Under the pieces are notes generated by a model. The model was given only the letters and a program-made list of their open reading frames with translations. It made no database searches and was not told the origin of the DNA. The position numbers were made by a program, and so were the translations under genes. This document shows, piece after piece, positions 22,297-33,437 of a DNA stretch of 64,000 bases. Position 1 is the first letter of the stretch; each line of letters opens with the position of its first letter. Origin of the DNA: Aquarana catesbeiana (taxonomy: Eukaryota > Chordata > Amphibia > Anura > Ranidae); assembly GCF_042186555.1 (NCBI RefSeq), contig NC_133329.1:187089206-187153205 (forward strand), read 5' to 3'.

Positions 22297-22775
22297 GGCT
22301 AGAAAACGGTCGGCTGCTCAGAACGAAGTAACAGAACGCACTGAAGAACAGCAAGGCCTGTGAAGAGCGACCTGAAAAACAGTAACGAATGAACAAGAAT
22401 ACAATGACTACCTAAAGTCACGCGGAACTTGCTGCACGCACTGAAGTGCAGATACAAACCCACAAGCACAAACTGAATGTCAGAAAACGATCTGAAAGCC
22501 ACGAGTCTGAAAAAGCGCGAATCGTCTCTCACCAAACTTTTACTAACACGAGATTAGCAAAAGGAGCCCAAAGGGTGCCGCGCTTGGTTCTGAACTGGCC
22601 TTTTCTAGTCTCGTCGTACGTGGTGTACGTGACCGCGTGGTTGGCGATCGGAAATTCCGACAACTTTGTGCGACCGTGTGTAGACAAAAAAAGTTTGAGC
22701 CAACATTCGTCGGAAAAAATCCTAGGATTTTGTTGTCGGAATGTCCGAATAAAGTCCGACCGTGTGTACGCCCTA
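22297..22775. promoter_or_regulatory. Transposase-side end and 5' region of Harbinger copy A
   Basis: The terminal repeat TAGGGCGTACACACGGTCGG (in complement, ending at 22775) is followed inward by CGGACATTCCGACAACAAAA and further CGGTCGCACAAAG / CACGTACACCACGTACG motifs, then about 300 bp up to the ATG. It must contain both the cleavage site and the transposase promoter. No clear TATA box is seen. Confidence 0.55.
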
Positions 22776-22836
22776 TTACACACACAAAAAGTAAACCCCA
22801 TTTTTTGTACAAAAAATATGATATAGTGTAGAGTTA

Positions 22837-23182
22837 GGCCCCTTTAACACATGCTTTCACACAGACACGTCAAAATGGATGAAGTATTCATCAGTTTTTC
22901 ATCAGCTGCTCATCAGTTTTTCATCAGTTTTTTTTACATTAAACTACCAGTGCAAAAACAGATGAAAAATGGACATTTTGTCAGTTTAAATACATTTTTT
23001 CAAACGGAAGAAAAATAGATCAGTTCAAAAAACGGATGTTGACGGATGCGAATAAAAACTAATGTAAAGGGATAATCATCCATTTACATTTGTTTTTCCA
23101 TAGAGATGTATTGATGTCCATTTTTCATCCGTTAACGGATAGATGAAAAACAGACAAACGGACAGAATGTGTGAAAGGGGCC
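22837..23182. mobile_element. 346-bp MITE
   Basis: Inverted ends GGCCCCTTTAACACAT / ATGTGTGAAAGGGGCC with TA on each side, and internal repeats of CATCAGTTTTTCATC mirrored by GATGAAAAA on the right. Confidence 0.65.
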
Positions 23183-23274
23183 TAAATGATACCAAATTGT
23201 GTCAAGTCTCAAAACTGTGTGTGACTGCAAAATGGCAAAAAACCTGTGGCACCAAAATTATCAATAGGAGACAA

Positions 23275-23919
23275 ACAGGGTATTGGTAACTGTAAGCGCA
23301 AACACACAAGTCCATATATAACAGGAGATATAAAGGGCTGAGCAACTTAGTCCATAGGGGACAGGCTGGAAGTTCAAGGGTTAAGTGGTAACCGGTAATG
23401 TAATGGTTAAAGTAGGCTGGTAGGCTAGGCGGCTGCTGTCCTCAGAGAGCTGGCTCTGTGATGGATGAGAGAGGGGTAGAGAAGGAAGCGCCACCTGAGT
23501 GTAGTATTAACAAATGATGTTTAATGACACCAGGTAAAAACACACTTACAGGATAAAAACATATAAAAGGCTCATCTGTATAGGTATGTGGTCCTCGGTG
23601 TTCCCTCTGATCCTGTGGTGGTGACGCTGCAGGGATGCTGGGCTGCAGAAGGTGGATTACCAGCCGGGAGCTCCTTCTGTGGCCATCAGGAAGAGACTAG
23701 GGGCCGGCGTGGAGCACACGTGGAGCGTGCATGGCGTCACAGGTCGTCCGTCTGCTTCTGGGTTCGGGGGAGGGATCGTCCAGGGAGGAGGGCTAGCAGG
23801 GAGGTTGAGAGAAGGCCTTTTATATATTTTTATCCTGTAAGTGTGTTTTTACCTGGTGTCATTAAACATCATTTGTTAATACTACACTCAGGTGGCGCTT
23901 CCTTCTCTACCCCTCTCTC
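23275..23919. mobile_element. Insertion with 15-bp target duplication and long fold-back arms
   Basis: A 15-bp direct repeat ATCAATAGGAGACAA flanks it (23260-23274 and 23920-23934). Inside, 23464-23570 and 23817-23922 are close inverted copies of about 105 bp starting GATGAGAGAGGGGTAG. Family not recognised; no coding sequence. Confidence 0.6.
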
Positions 23920-23989
23920 ATCAATAGGAGACAATTTAAATACCTTTACAGCTTATCAGTTTAGTATAAACCATATGGCTCTGAAATGA

Positions 23990-25089
23990 TTGCTCTCTTA
24001 TTTTTTTTTTCTTTTACCTTTATTGCTATTACAAGGGGGCTAACAGGTGCCAGGCCTTCTTTATAGAGAAATTGGAGGTCTATTAAACTCCCAGTTTCTC
24101 CCCTGCCCTCCACTGCTGCTAATCAAGCACTGATCATGCTGGATTAGCTGCTTCCCTGGCTGTAACAATCAGGGAATGACACCTGTGAAACCAGAAATGC
24201 TCAGAGCTGAGAGCTTCTGCCTTCACAGACAGATTGGGGAATTGACATTCCTTGATATCTTGGATAGCTTACCAACCTGGGGCTCTTTGCCTTTATTGGG
24301 TTATTCTTTTGTTTGTTGTTAAGAGTCTGATTTTGACTGCTGAGAGCAAGTTTATCTAAGTGACTCTCTTTATATCTGATGGAATTCAACGAATCATTTT
24401 TTAGACTAACTGGTGATATTCTCATTGCCATTCAACACAATGAGGATATTTGAATAGCCTTTGACGCACTCCTCACATGCAGAGGTCAATGAAGTGATTT
24501 TGATCCATCTACAGCATATATAACTTATATTTGCTATTATATACCCTTATACTGTATATTATATTAAATACACTAAGGTTACACTTGCTACTTATCATGG
24601 TTGGTCTATAACTGAGATAAAGTGGCTTCGCGCAGAGGTTAGTATACAAGTGTAAAGAGCTGCTGCTTCCACTGCAACCGCCAACAAGGTAGAGTCTCTA
24701 GCAGAAAAAAATTGAAAGTGGGTGTGGCGCTGCTTTATAGGGAATTATTAATCAATTGATGCTGTGTTAGCAAAGGTGTATATGTGAAAAAATATGAAAA
24801 AATATATATGTGAAGAAATATGTACACAAAGGTGTATTTGTAAAATACACACCAGATACCAATGAGGTACCAACAAAGTGCCAAGTGCTATAACCTTACT
24901 TCTCCCCAGCCCCGCAATGCTCACCGAGATCACTGAAGCCCTTAGCCATACCCTTTAAGTCACAGTTAAAGTACATTCTTTTACTTATTTCTCCTATATT
25001 GGAATCTGTTCCGGGTAACTCTACCTGCTTGGAAAAGTTGAATGGATTTGTGACCCCCCCTTTTTTTTTTCCTTGGCTCCATCAAAGCC
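23990..25089. other. Unannotated sequence
   Basis: AT-rich, with no coding region or element ends that I can support. A short stretch GGGTGTGGCGCTG near 24720 also occurs near 178, hinting at an old dispersed repeat. Confidence 0.4.
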
Positions 25090-25680
25090 TTAAAGTGGAT
25101 GTAAACCCCAAAAATAATAAAAAAACTGAGGCTTGCACCTTGTACAGTATAGGATTTCATGTCATCTGTGCCCAGTCTTGCCACGAAGAGTTAATTCAGC
25201 TCTGAGCAGTCCTCTTATCTTTTTTCATTGAGATAAAAACTGACACACAGATAAATTAGTCAGTTCTTCCCCCTTGCTGTGAGTGACAGGTGATTTACAC
25301 ATCTCATGCATGAGCCTGAGACGGGCATTCTGTGTACTTCAGATCCCCTCCTCCTGTCTTCTCCAGCTCTCCCAGGATTGGCTGCTCCACACCTCAGCAT
25401 GATTGGGCATGCTGAAGTCATGTGGTGACTTTTCTGGGTTTTGACTGGATGTTAGTGATCATAGCAGAAGTTCAGGAGAAAATGCATGTTGGCAAGAGGA
25501 GTGTAGAGGTGAGCAGGGAGTCTACTGACATCACAACTCCACACACCGAGCTCCGGACAACAGACCCACCCACAGAAACTGCAGTTTTTCGGGTCTCATA
25601 ACAGACAAAGGGGAGACATTTGACAGCCAAGGATACATGCAGGAGGCATGTACAGTATCTCACAAAAGTGAGTACACCCC

Positions 25681-26447
25681 TCACATTTTTGTAAATAGTT
25701 TATTATATTTTTTCATGTGACAACACTGAAGAAATGACACTTTGCTACAATGTAAAGTAGCGAGTGTACAGCTTGTATAACAGTGTATATTTGCTGTTCC
25801 TTCAAAATAACTCAACACACAGCCATTCATTTCTAAACCGCTGGCAACAAAAGTGAGTACACCCCTAAGTGAAAATGTCCAAATTGGGCCCAAAGTGTCA
25901 ATATTTTGTGTGGCCACCATTATTTTCCAGCACTGTCTTAACCCTCTTGGCATGGAGTTCACCAGAGCTTCACAGGTTGCCACTGGAGTCCTCTTCCACT
26001 CCTCCATGATGACATCACAGAGCTGGTGGATGTTAGAGACCTTGCGCTCTTCCACCTTCCGTTTGAGGATGCCCCACAGATGCTCAATAGGGTTTAGGTC
26101 TGGAGACAAGCTTGGCCAGTTCATCACCTTTACCCTCAGCTTCTTTAGCAAGATAGTGGTCGTCTTTGAGGTGTGTTTGGGGTCATAATCATGTTGGAAT
26201 ACTGCCCTGCGGCCCAGTCACCGAAGGGAGGGGATCATGCTCTGCTTCAGTACGTTGCAGTACATGTTGGCATTCATGGCTCCCTCAATGAACTGTAGCT
26301 CCCCAGTGCCGGCAGCACTCATGAAGTCCCAGACCATGACACTCCCACCACCATGCTTGACTATAGGCAAGACACACGTCTTTGTAGTCCTCACCTGGTT
26401 GCCGCCACACATGCTTGACACCATCTGAACCAAATAAGTTTATCTTT
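25681..26447 (-). pseudogene. C-terminal half of Tc1 transposase
   Basis: On the minus strand: GGGSVMVWDFMSAAGTGELQ (catalytic-core start), a frame break near 26215, then WPSLSPDLNPIEHLWGILKR with the conserved DLNPIEHLW around the last catalytic acidic residue. Tc1 sequence stops at about 26447 (AAATAAGTTTATCT), where unrelated DNA begins. The N-terminal half is at 34238-34673. Confidence 0.85.
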
Positions 26448-27009
26448 ATATACAATACAAGACTGACAGATATCTATAACAAACAAAATGCCTAGCAAAT
26501 AAACAGCATATGGTCTATAACAGTACAAATACACTTAAAAGTTACTTACTGTATCTTCTGTTACTGTATGTTTGTGATCTCCATTGGCAACAGTTCTTCT
26601 GGTGGCCAGGCACTGTTCTTGTATCATGAGTGGCTTCTGATCTTCAAAGCATGATGATGTGTGTGTGTTTCCCAGTCTCTTCATCCCTTTTTATTTGTAC
26701 AAGTTTGTTGCCAAAAGTTAATGGTTACAAACTTGTTTCCATAGCAACCGACTAACAGTCATTCTTTCAGTTTGAGAGCTGAAAGAATCTCAAAAAAGTA
26801 AATCTTTTACTTGTTTACTGTAGCTATAGAGACAATAGCCTATTCAAACTGTCAATTTGAATATAACAATGGTATCTACGTACCCACTGTATGAAACAGC
26901 ATTTGTTTGAGAAATCTACTCAAGCCAAAAAACCTGACAGTAATCTATGACCAACCACTATTGTGTAATGTTATGTCTGATTAATATAAAAAAATCATAC
27001 GCAACACAG
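26448..27009. other. Unidentified 562-bp segment between Tc1 and Harbinger B
   Basis: It replaces roughly 30 bp of expected Tc1 sequence. AT-rich, with no coding region or recognisable ends. It could be the remains of another insertion that deleted Tc1 sequence. Confidence 0.4.
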
Positions 27010-27491
27010 TAATAGGGCGTACACACGGTCGGACTTTGTTCGGACATTCCGACAACAAAATCCTAGGATTTTTTCCGACGGATGTTGGCTCAAACTTGTT
27101 TTGCCTACACACAGTCGCACAAAGTTGTCGGAATTTCCGATTGCTAACCACACGGTCACGTACACCACGTACGACGAGACTAGAAAAGGCCGGTTCAGAA
27201 CCAAGCGCGGCACCCTTTGGGCTCCTTTTGCTAATCTCGTGTTAGTAAAAGTTTGGTGAGAGACGATTCGCGCTTTTTCAGACTCGTGGCTTTCAGATCG
27301 TTTTCTGCCGTTCAGTTTGTGCTTGTGGGTTTGTATCTGCTCTTCAGTGCGTGCAGCAAGTTCCGCGTGACTTTAGGTAGTCATTGTATTCTTGTTCGTT
27401 CGTTACTGTTTTTCAGGTCGCTCTTCACAGGCCTTGCTGTTCTTCAGTGCGTTCTGTTACTTCGTTCTGAGCAGCCGACCGTTTTCTAGCC

Positions 27492-29616
27492 ATGTTTCGT
27501 ATGCGTACTCCTCGTAGAGTTCATGCTGTGCGGGGGCTTGGTGTTGGGGTCCTGACCTTGACACAAGTCCAGTCCATGAACAGGGTGGGGAGGAGTTCAT
27601 GGACCAAGAATTGGTTGCTTCAGCGTGACCAGTTCTCTCATATGCCTTTGCTCCGTGAGATCCGTGAGAATAATCCTGATGATTTCAGGAACTTTCTCAG
27701 GATGACGGACCCCGTGTTTCACCGTTTGTTGGCTTCGCTGACCCCCTATATCAGCAGGCAGGATACCTGCATGAGGCAAGCCATCACTCCGGAGCAGAGG
27801 TTGGTCGCTACCCTGTGGTATTTGGCGACAGGGAGAAGCCTGCAGGACTGTTCTGCCATCATACAGGTCCTGCAGAAGGAGTATATGAAGGTAAGATTTT
27901 TATCCTTTAATATCACATTTTATTGTATTGAATGTTTGATAATATCTTGTATTTCTTTTCTCATTCCCTAATTACCATGATTGTAATATGCTGTGAATGT
28001 CCCCTTTGTCCTCATGCATGCTGGATTTTTATGTAATTATTATTTTAGGCCCTTCATACATATTTGTCCTTCAATAACCTCCCCAGCATGCTCTCCTTCC
28101 CCTATATTCACCTCATGTAGTCACTTAACAATGTATTTTATCAGCTCCATAGTAGTGCTTTACCCCAAACACCCCCTAAAATGTTTGGAAATGTTATTTT
28201 AGCTTTAAATTCAGGCAGAGTGCCAGAGGCTTTTTTTTGTGGTGTCCCCAAATCATTTTTAGTAACCCTCCCTCCCCCAACTGCTAAGTCAGCTGATCCC
28301 AATTCTCTATCCTCAATCATTTATCTGCTGACTTTGCCAAACCCATACACACTATACCCACCTCTTTACTGGTCAGATTTATGGATGAATTCCCCACAGC
28401 ATGTAGTGCAAGGGCCTGCCTGAATACTTTCCAATGGTACTGTTTAAAGTTTTTGTATCCTATTATTATATTGATAGGTAATAGCAGAATGTCCAAATGT
28501 CCTCAAATGTGTACAGTGTGTATTTAAATCTTTGTATTCAGACACTTCTTACCTGTCCAGTGGTCTGCCAATAGTGTAACTAAGGAGGGGCTGTTCCAAG
28601 TAATATCCATTATTTAGGCATTCATCTCTCAATGAAGTGAAGAGGGTTACCTGTCCAAGATTTCCACACACCCCCTATAATGTTAGAAATGGCCCATGAG
28701 AGGGGGGGGAGGGGGAATATGATAGGTGTACCTTATACTTTGGTGTTGTTAAATTCCCCTTAATAAATGCTATCAGGAGGTTGCCCCATAATGTTTGTGT
28801 CTAATCTACTTGCCATGTTTCAGAGTAAAAATAGTAATGTTTATTGTTTTTTCCTCAACAGTTTCCTTCTACGCCACAGGAAAGGAAGACTGTGGCCTCC
28901 CACTTTGCCGAGCGGTGGGACTTTCCTAACTGCGGAGGGGCAATTGATGGGAAACACGTCCACATCGTCCCACCACCCAACTCGGGGTCGTACTATTATA
29001 ATTATAAGGGGTTTAATAGTATAGTGATGTTGGCGGTGGTGTCGGCTAATTACGACTTCTTGTATGTGGACGTGGGGAAGAATGGCCGGATGTCCGATGG
29101 TGGAGTCATCGCCCAGACGGAGTTTTACAGGCGTCTCCAGAATGGCAGCTTGGACTTGCCAGCTCCAGAGCACAATGTGGAAGGACTCCCATTTGTGTTC
29201 GTTGCTGATGAAGCATTTGCGCTGGGGGACCACCTGATGCGGCCATTCCCAATGAGGACCCTCACCCCGGAACAGAGGGTTTTTAATTACCGGCTGGCCA
29301 GAGCCCGAAGAGTGGTGGAGAACACATTTGGAATCCTGGCCAGCCGGTTCCGCCTATTTCTGACACCCATATGGCAGAGTATAAACTGAACCATATAATA
29401 CTTGCGTGCTGTGTTCTCCGTAACTTTTTACGGAAACATTCGGCCAACTATGCTGGCTCAGTTGGGCCTGAGGCCAGAATCCTACATCAAACCACACTGA
29501 CGGCGCTTGAAAGTGGCCGTCCTGGCTTGCCCTCCCTGAGTGCCCGTGATGTCCGGTTACGCTACCTGGAGTTCTTTGCGGGTAGGGGGGCTATCAATAT
29601 GCCAGACAATATGTGA
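27492..29616 (+). pseudogene. Harbinger transposase of copy B, broken
   Basis: Exon 1 is 27492-27890 and exon 2 is 28862-29616, with the same splice signals as copy A. Two defects are visible. An in-frame 57-bp deletion in exon 1 joins GRSLQD directly to CSAIIQ, removing 19 residues of the helix-turn-helix region. In exon 2 a 4-bp loss near 29370 (CCATATGG for CCATCCATATGG) shifts the frame so it ends at TPIWQSIN, after the catalytic motifs but before the C-terminal 80 residues, which continue to 29616 in another frame. AATAAA follows at 29628. Confidence 0.9.
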
Positions 29617-29751
29617 AGCCTTTTTATAATAAAAAAAAAAAAAAATTCTTTGTGGACATTTACTGCTTGTGTTTGTTTTAGCTGACCCTGACATAAATGT
29701 TTTGAGTGCAGAAAATGTCGTGATTGGGTAACCTTATACAAAGCACTGTTG

Positions 29752-29870
29752 GCTGGTATTTCCTAAATGCAAAAACACATTTCACTACAAGTGCACTTGC
29801 AACTGCACTGAAACTGCACTTGTAGTGCAAAGAGGATTTGCCCTTAGGAAATAACCCCCATTTTTGCATA
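29752..29870. mobile_element. MITE fossil inside Harbinger copy B
   Basis: Shortened copy of the 5169-5425 element, with CACTACAAGTGCACTTGC and GGAAATAACCCCC; same position as in copies A, C and D. Confidence 0.6.
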
Positions 29871-30210
29871 AAACAGCTATTACATCACCCCAAAAGTGTT
29901 GTAGTGTTGAGACAATAATCCACACATTCTTGAGTAAGCCACTTTTTTATACCTGCACAATCACATGTGCATTTACCAAAGGTTTTTAAAACAAACCAAC
30001 ATGTTTGTTGTATAACAATTTTTGCAGTAGCATTAGCAAAATTCGAAATGTCCATTTCAGATAAAACAGGCCTGTGTAAAACCAACAAGAAAGCCAAAAA
30101 ACTTGAACTTACAAAGTTCACATTAGGTAAAACCTGAAGGCTATATCAGACATCAGTATTTAGGAACTGGGTTTGATATAGCGTTCAGATGGGGGGAAAT
30201 CACCCCTGGA

Positions 30211-30430
30211 AAAGCCAAATTTGGAAGATGCACACCAATTTACGAATGTCAACATGTGCTATCTGCCATCAGGGGGGATCAAGGGACGTGTTTTGGGGGA
30301 GCAAGCCCTTCCTCAACGCGACTTTATAATTGAGGAAGGGGTTGCACCCCCAAAACGCGTCCATTGATTTCCCGTGATGGCAGATAGCACATGTTGGCAC
30401 ACTGTGTGCATCCTCCAAATATGGCTTTTC
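30211..30430. repeat. Large palindrome, copy B
   Basis: Arms from AAAGCCAAATTTGG to CCAAATATGGCTTTT, including TGAGGAAGGGG and its complement around a spacer near 30317-30330. Same place as in copy A. Confidence 0.8.
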
Positions 30431-30491
30431 AAAACATTGCAAAAAAATTTAAAAGATTGGACCACAATCCAAAAAGTGATTTTGTGGGGTT

Positions 30492-31797
30492 TTAAATTCG
30501 CCCCAAAACATCAATGATGTTATTATTTTTTTTAATAACATCATTGATTTTTTGCTGGATGTTTTGCAGTTCGGCATTACACCCCATGATCTCCCCGATC
30601 AGGATCTGGGCACTTTCTGATGTGAAACGTTCTCTATCCCTCACATCACGATCACCTAAAAAGAGAAAAAAAAAAACAGGTCTCAAAAATCTGCCACCAT
30701 CCATCTCTTTTACCTGAGCCTGTGGTCACCTGTTGTGGTGCCAATCTCCGCCACATCTTCTTCTTCCTCCTGCTCTTCTTCGTTTGGGGGTATTTCACCT
30801 TCTTCCATAGGTGGGGGGTCTGTGGTCTCCTCGGATGAGGAGTGTCCTCCGAGTCTTTTCTCCCCTATGTAAAACAAAAATGGTATAATTAGCCCACAGA
30901 TATTTGATGGCAGAACTAGAAATAGGAAACATTGCTTGGAAGTGGGGTACAATTGTCTATTTTAGCCGAGTTCCAAGATGTATTTTTTTTATTGCCCTTT
31001 GTCAAGCTACAATACTTTACCTGTTTGGTACAAGCTTCACAGATGTAGCCCCCCCCCCAAGTATACACTGGAGCACCTGTGTGGCCCCCCAAATAAAAAT
31101 GGTGTTCTGGGGTCCCACACTAGTGCTCCAGTGTCCAGATGTGAAAACAGCTGCTCAGTGTCCTCTCCTTACACAAAATCTAGTTGGCATTTCATTCTAG
31201 TAACAAACCCATCTACACAAACAAATATTTGGCATCCAAGTAGGCCCAAAAAAAATGTGGGAAAATGCATATGGCCTAAACAATGGTGTTTTAGAGGCCG
31301 AAAGAAAAATGTTTGATACGAACGAATAATGGGCCCATGAACATTAAAGTTGCCCTTTTAAACGTTACAATTAATAAAAGCATATGTAGCAGCACGAACG
31401 CAATAAAGACAGAAAGAATAGGAACACAGCACAACTACTTACTTTTTTGCAGCACTCTCCGGATCTTTCGGTACTGCTCTGGCTCTCTTAACTTCAGGTC
31501 CGACCACCGCTTCCTGAGCTGATCTTTCGATCTTCGTACCCCGAAATTCCTGTGAAGGCTTTTAATCACTTTCGCCATGATCTTGGCCTTTCTGATGTTG
31601 GGGTTGGGGTAAGGCCCATACTTTCCGTCATAGTCGGACTTCCTCATGATGTCGACCATCTCCAACATCTCCCCAAAGGACATATTTGTGGCCTTAAAAC
31701 ATCTCCTTCTGGATCGGGACGTGTCCGGATCCGGGCTTTCTTCCTCCTCCTCCTCGTTGCTATAATTAGCACACACCTGCTCTAACTCCGCCATCAT
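30492..31797 (-). CDS. Myb/SANT-like protein of Harbinger copy B (intact, 3 exons)
   Basis: Exons 31797-31443, 30864-30730 and 30655-30492 give 217 aa. Two adjacent ATGs (31797, 31794) could start it; the second aligns with the start in copy A. The DNA-binding domain reads FGEMLEMVDIMRKSDYDGKY then FGVRRSKDQLRKRWSDLK. The acidic second exon and the helical third exon (ILIGEIMGCNAELQNIQQ) are present. It is the only open gene of this copy, convergent with the broken transposase and divergent from the broken MADF gene. Confidence 0.85.
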
Positions 31798-32080
31798 GCT
31801 CTTCACCCACTGCGCCGAACGAAAAGGGACGGGGAATAGACTAGAAAGAACGTCAGGGGCGGGCGGAGTTACACGCATGCGCAGTGTGTATAAAGCGTAA
31901 CACGCGTGCGTATTACGTACGATCTGTGAGCGGATGAAGGAGCATTGGACGCGCCAATCGTAAGAACGAAGGTAAGAGACAAACTTGTGCCTATACTGCT
32001 TCTAGATTGAGGCCTATATTGTAACAAGATTAGGAGAGTTTTGTCTGACATTAGGCTTTGTCTTGTGTTGTGTCTTGCAG
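31798..32080. promoter_or_regulatory. Shared divergent promoter, copy B
   Basis: Contains CGCATGCGCA (31874-31883), TATAAAGCG, and the conserved CGTGCGTATTACGTACG. A donor AACGAAGGTAAGA near 31970 and an acceptor TGTCTTGCAG ending at 32080 mark a non-coding first exon and intron of the MADF gene. Confidence 0.55.
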
Positions 32081-32085
32081 TGAAC

Positions 32086-33195
32086 ATGGATATGCTACTC
32101 AAAGATAATGACTTCATGTCAGTATTCCTAGAGATGCTAAGGGAGCTGCCCTGTCTGTGGGAGATTAAACACCCCCATTTCAAGAACCAAGCAAAGAGGA
32201 AGGCAGCACTGGAGCAATTGTGTAAAATTGTGAAGCAGGTGATCCCCACGGCAGACATCACCTATTTAAAGATATTAATTGGTTGCCTGAGGAGCACATA
32301 TCTAAGGGAACGCAAGAAGGTCCTGGATTCACAGAGATCCGGAGCAGCAGATGACATCTATGTCCCCAGGATGTTGTACTACGACAGGCTGCATTTTCTG
32401 GCAGGCCAGAATGAACCCAGGCCATCCCTCTCCAGTCTTCCTTCCACGCTTCCTTCCCCCCCGGCTGAGGCTTCTGACGCCCAACCTGGACCTTCGAGGC
32501 CACATGTGGAGGAGCCCAGATTGAGCCAGGTATAGCATTCCTCTAAATATTTCTGCTTGTCCAATCAATGATGTTAACTAGATGTTAGTTGAGAGTACTA
32601 ATTTAGGATTGTGATTGATGATGCAAAACATTAAACCATGTCCCTTTTTCATACACAGGGAAGTCTCAGCCAGGAGGTGGCCAGGCCGAGCCGGCTGGCT
32701 GATCTGAAGGTCCCTCCACCCCCCCTGAAAAGAGAAAGTGGCAGTAGGAGGAGTGCCCTAGAGGAGGCTGCTATAGGATTCTTTTGAAGGGCTACAGAGG
32801 TCCTGGGAACACCCCACACCATGGAGGAGAACATTGCTGCCTTCATTGCATATAAAATGCAGAGGATGGAGGAGGGCCAACAAGCCATGTGTGAGGCCCT
32901 CATATTGGAGGCTCTTGAGAAAGGTATGAGGGGCCAAATGACACCTCAGACACACCTTTGTGATGGTCCTCCTCCTCCTCCTGCAGGTCCTCCTCCCTCT
33001 CCTCCAGGTCCCCCCAGTCCTCCTCCAAGTCCTCCCAGTCCTCCTCCTCCTCCAGGTCCTACTCCTCCTCCTCCCTCTCCTCCAGGTCCCCCCAGTCCTC
33101 CCAGTCCTCCTCCAGGTCCTACTCCTCCTCCTGCCACATATCCACCTGCACAGCCACAGCCCGGAAGGAAGCGTGGAAGGAAGACCAGACAGTGA
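32086..33195 (+). pseudogene. MADF-domain gene of Harbinger copy B, one nonsense codon
   Basis: Coding exon 1 is 32086-32529 (148 codons): MADF domain from about residue 10 with LRELPCLWEIKHPHF, LRSTYLRERKKVLDSQ, DDIYVPRMLYYDRLHFLAG. Exon 2 is 32659-33195. A TGA at 32785-32787 replaces the TGG found in copy C, cutting the protein after exon 2 codon 42. Beyond it the frame is open through the helix MEENIAAFIAYKMQRMEEGQ, a long proline-rich run and the basic tail RKRGRKTRQ. Apart from this one G-to-A change the gene looks complete. AATAAA is at 33448-33453, beyond the inverted relic. Confidence 0.85.
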
Positions 33196-33437
33196 TTGCC
33201 CTGGGTTCAGTCTGGTCGGCCAAAAAATGCAGCCTCTTGTGGTACCACAGCCTGGGGACACACATGTCATCTGCTGCTATCCGGATCTCTGCGAATTCTG
33301 GACCAGACTGCCCTCCCTTACATATGGACTCCTCAGGCCACCAATTTTGATGTTGAAGAATTGATGTCTGCCGTGGGGGTCCCAGGCTTCACTAATTTCT
33401 CCTGTTGATCCAGTGTTGCCTTCCTCTTTGTTTGGTT
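33160..33437 (-). pseudogene. Inverted partial duplicate of the MADF exon (copy B)
   Basis: On the minus strand it reads NIKIGGLRSPYVRE, then SQRSG and DDMCVPRLWYHKRLHFLADQ, paralleling the MADF exon of the same element in opposite orientation. Its end overlaps the last coding bases of the MADF gene, so the CTTCCTTCCACGCTTCCTTCC-type segment serves both. No start; defective. Confidence 0.85.

Larger units (their letters stand above)
15413..22775 (-). mobile_element. PIF/Harbinger element, copy A (three intact genes)
   Basis: The right end is CCGACCGTGTGTACGCCCTA followed by TTA. The left end shows CGGTCGGATTTT and subterminal repeats of that motif, but lacks the outer dozen bases (TGCCCCGTACAC) present in copies B-D; a TTA is still found at 15410-15412. 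In element orientation (from the right) the order is transposase, palindrome, Myb gene (opposite strand), shared promoter, MADF gene, inverted MADF relic. It has the same order as copies B (27013-34234), C (47836-60281) and D (38696-45625). All three genes are open, so it is the best-preserved coding copy. Confidence 0.9.

Noticed and set aside
28181..28423. Open frames inside the transposase introns (also 49097-49321 and 21192-21500)
   Set aside because: They lie between matched donor and acceptor sites and encode no recognisable domain; the intron is conserved as DNA in three copies.
32946..33137. Glycine/proline-rich minus-strand frame
   Set aside because: Complement of the proline-rich run in MADF exon 2.
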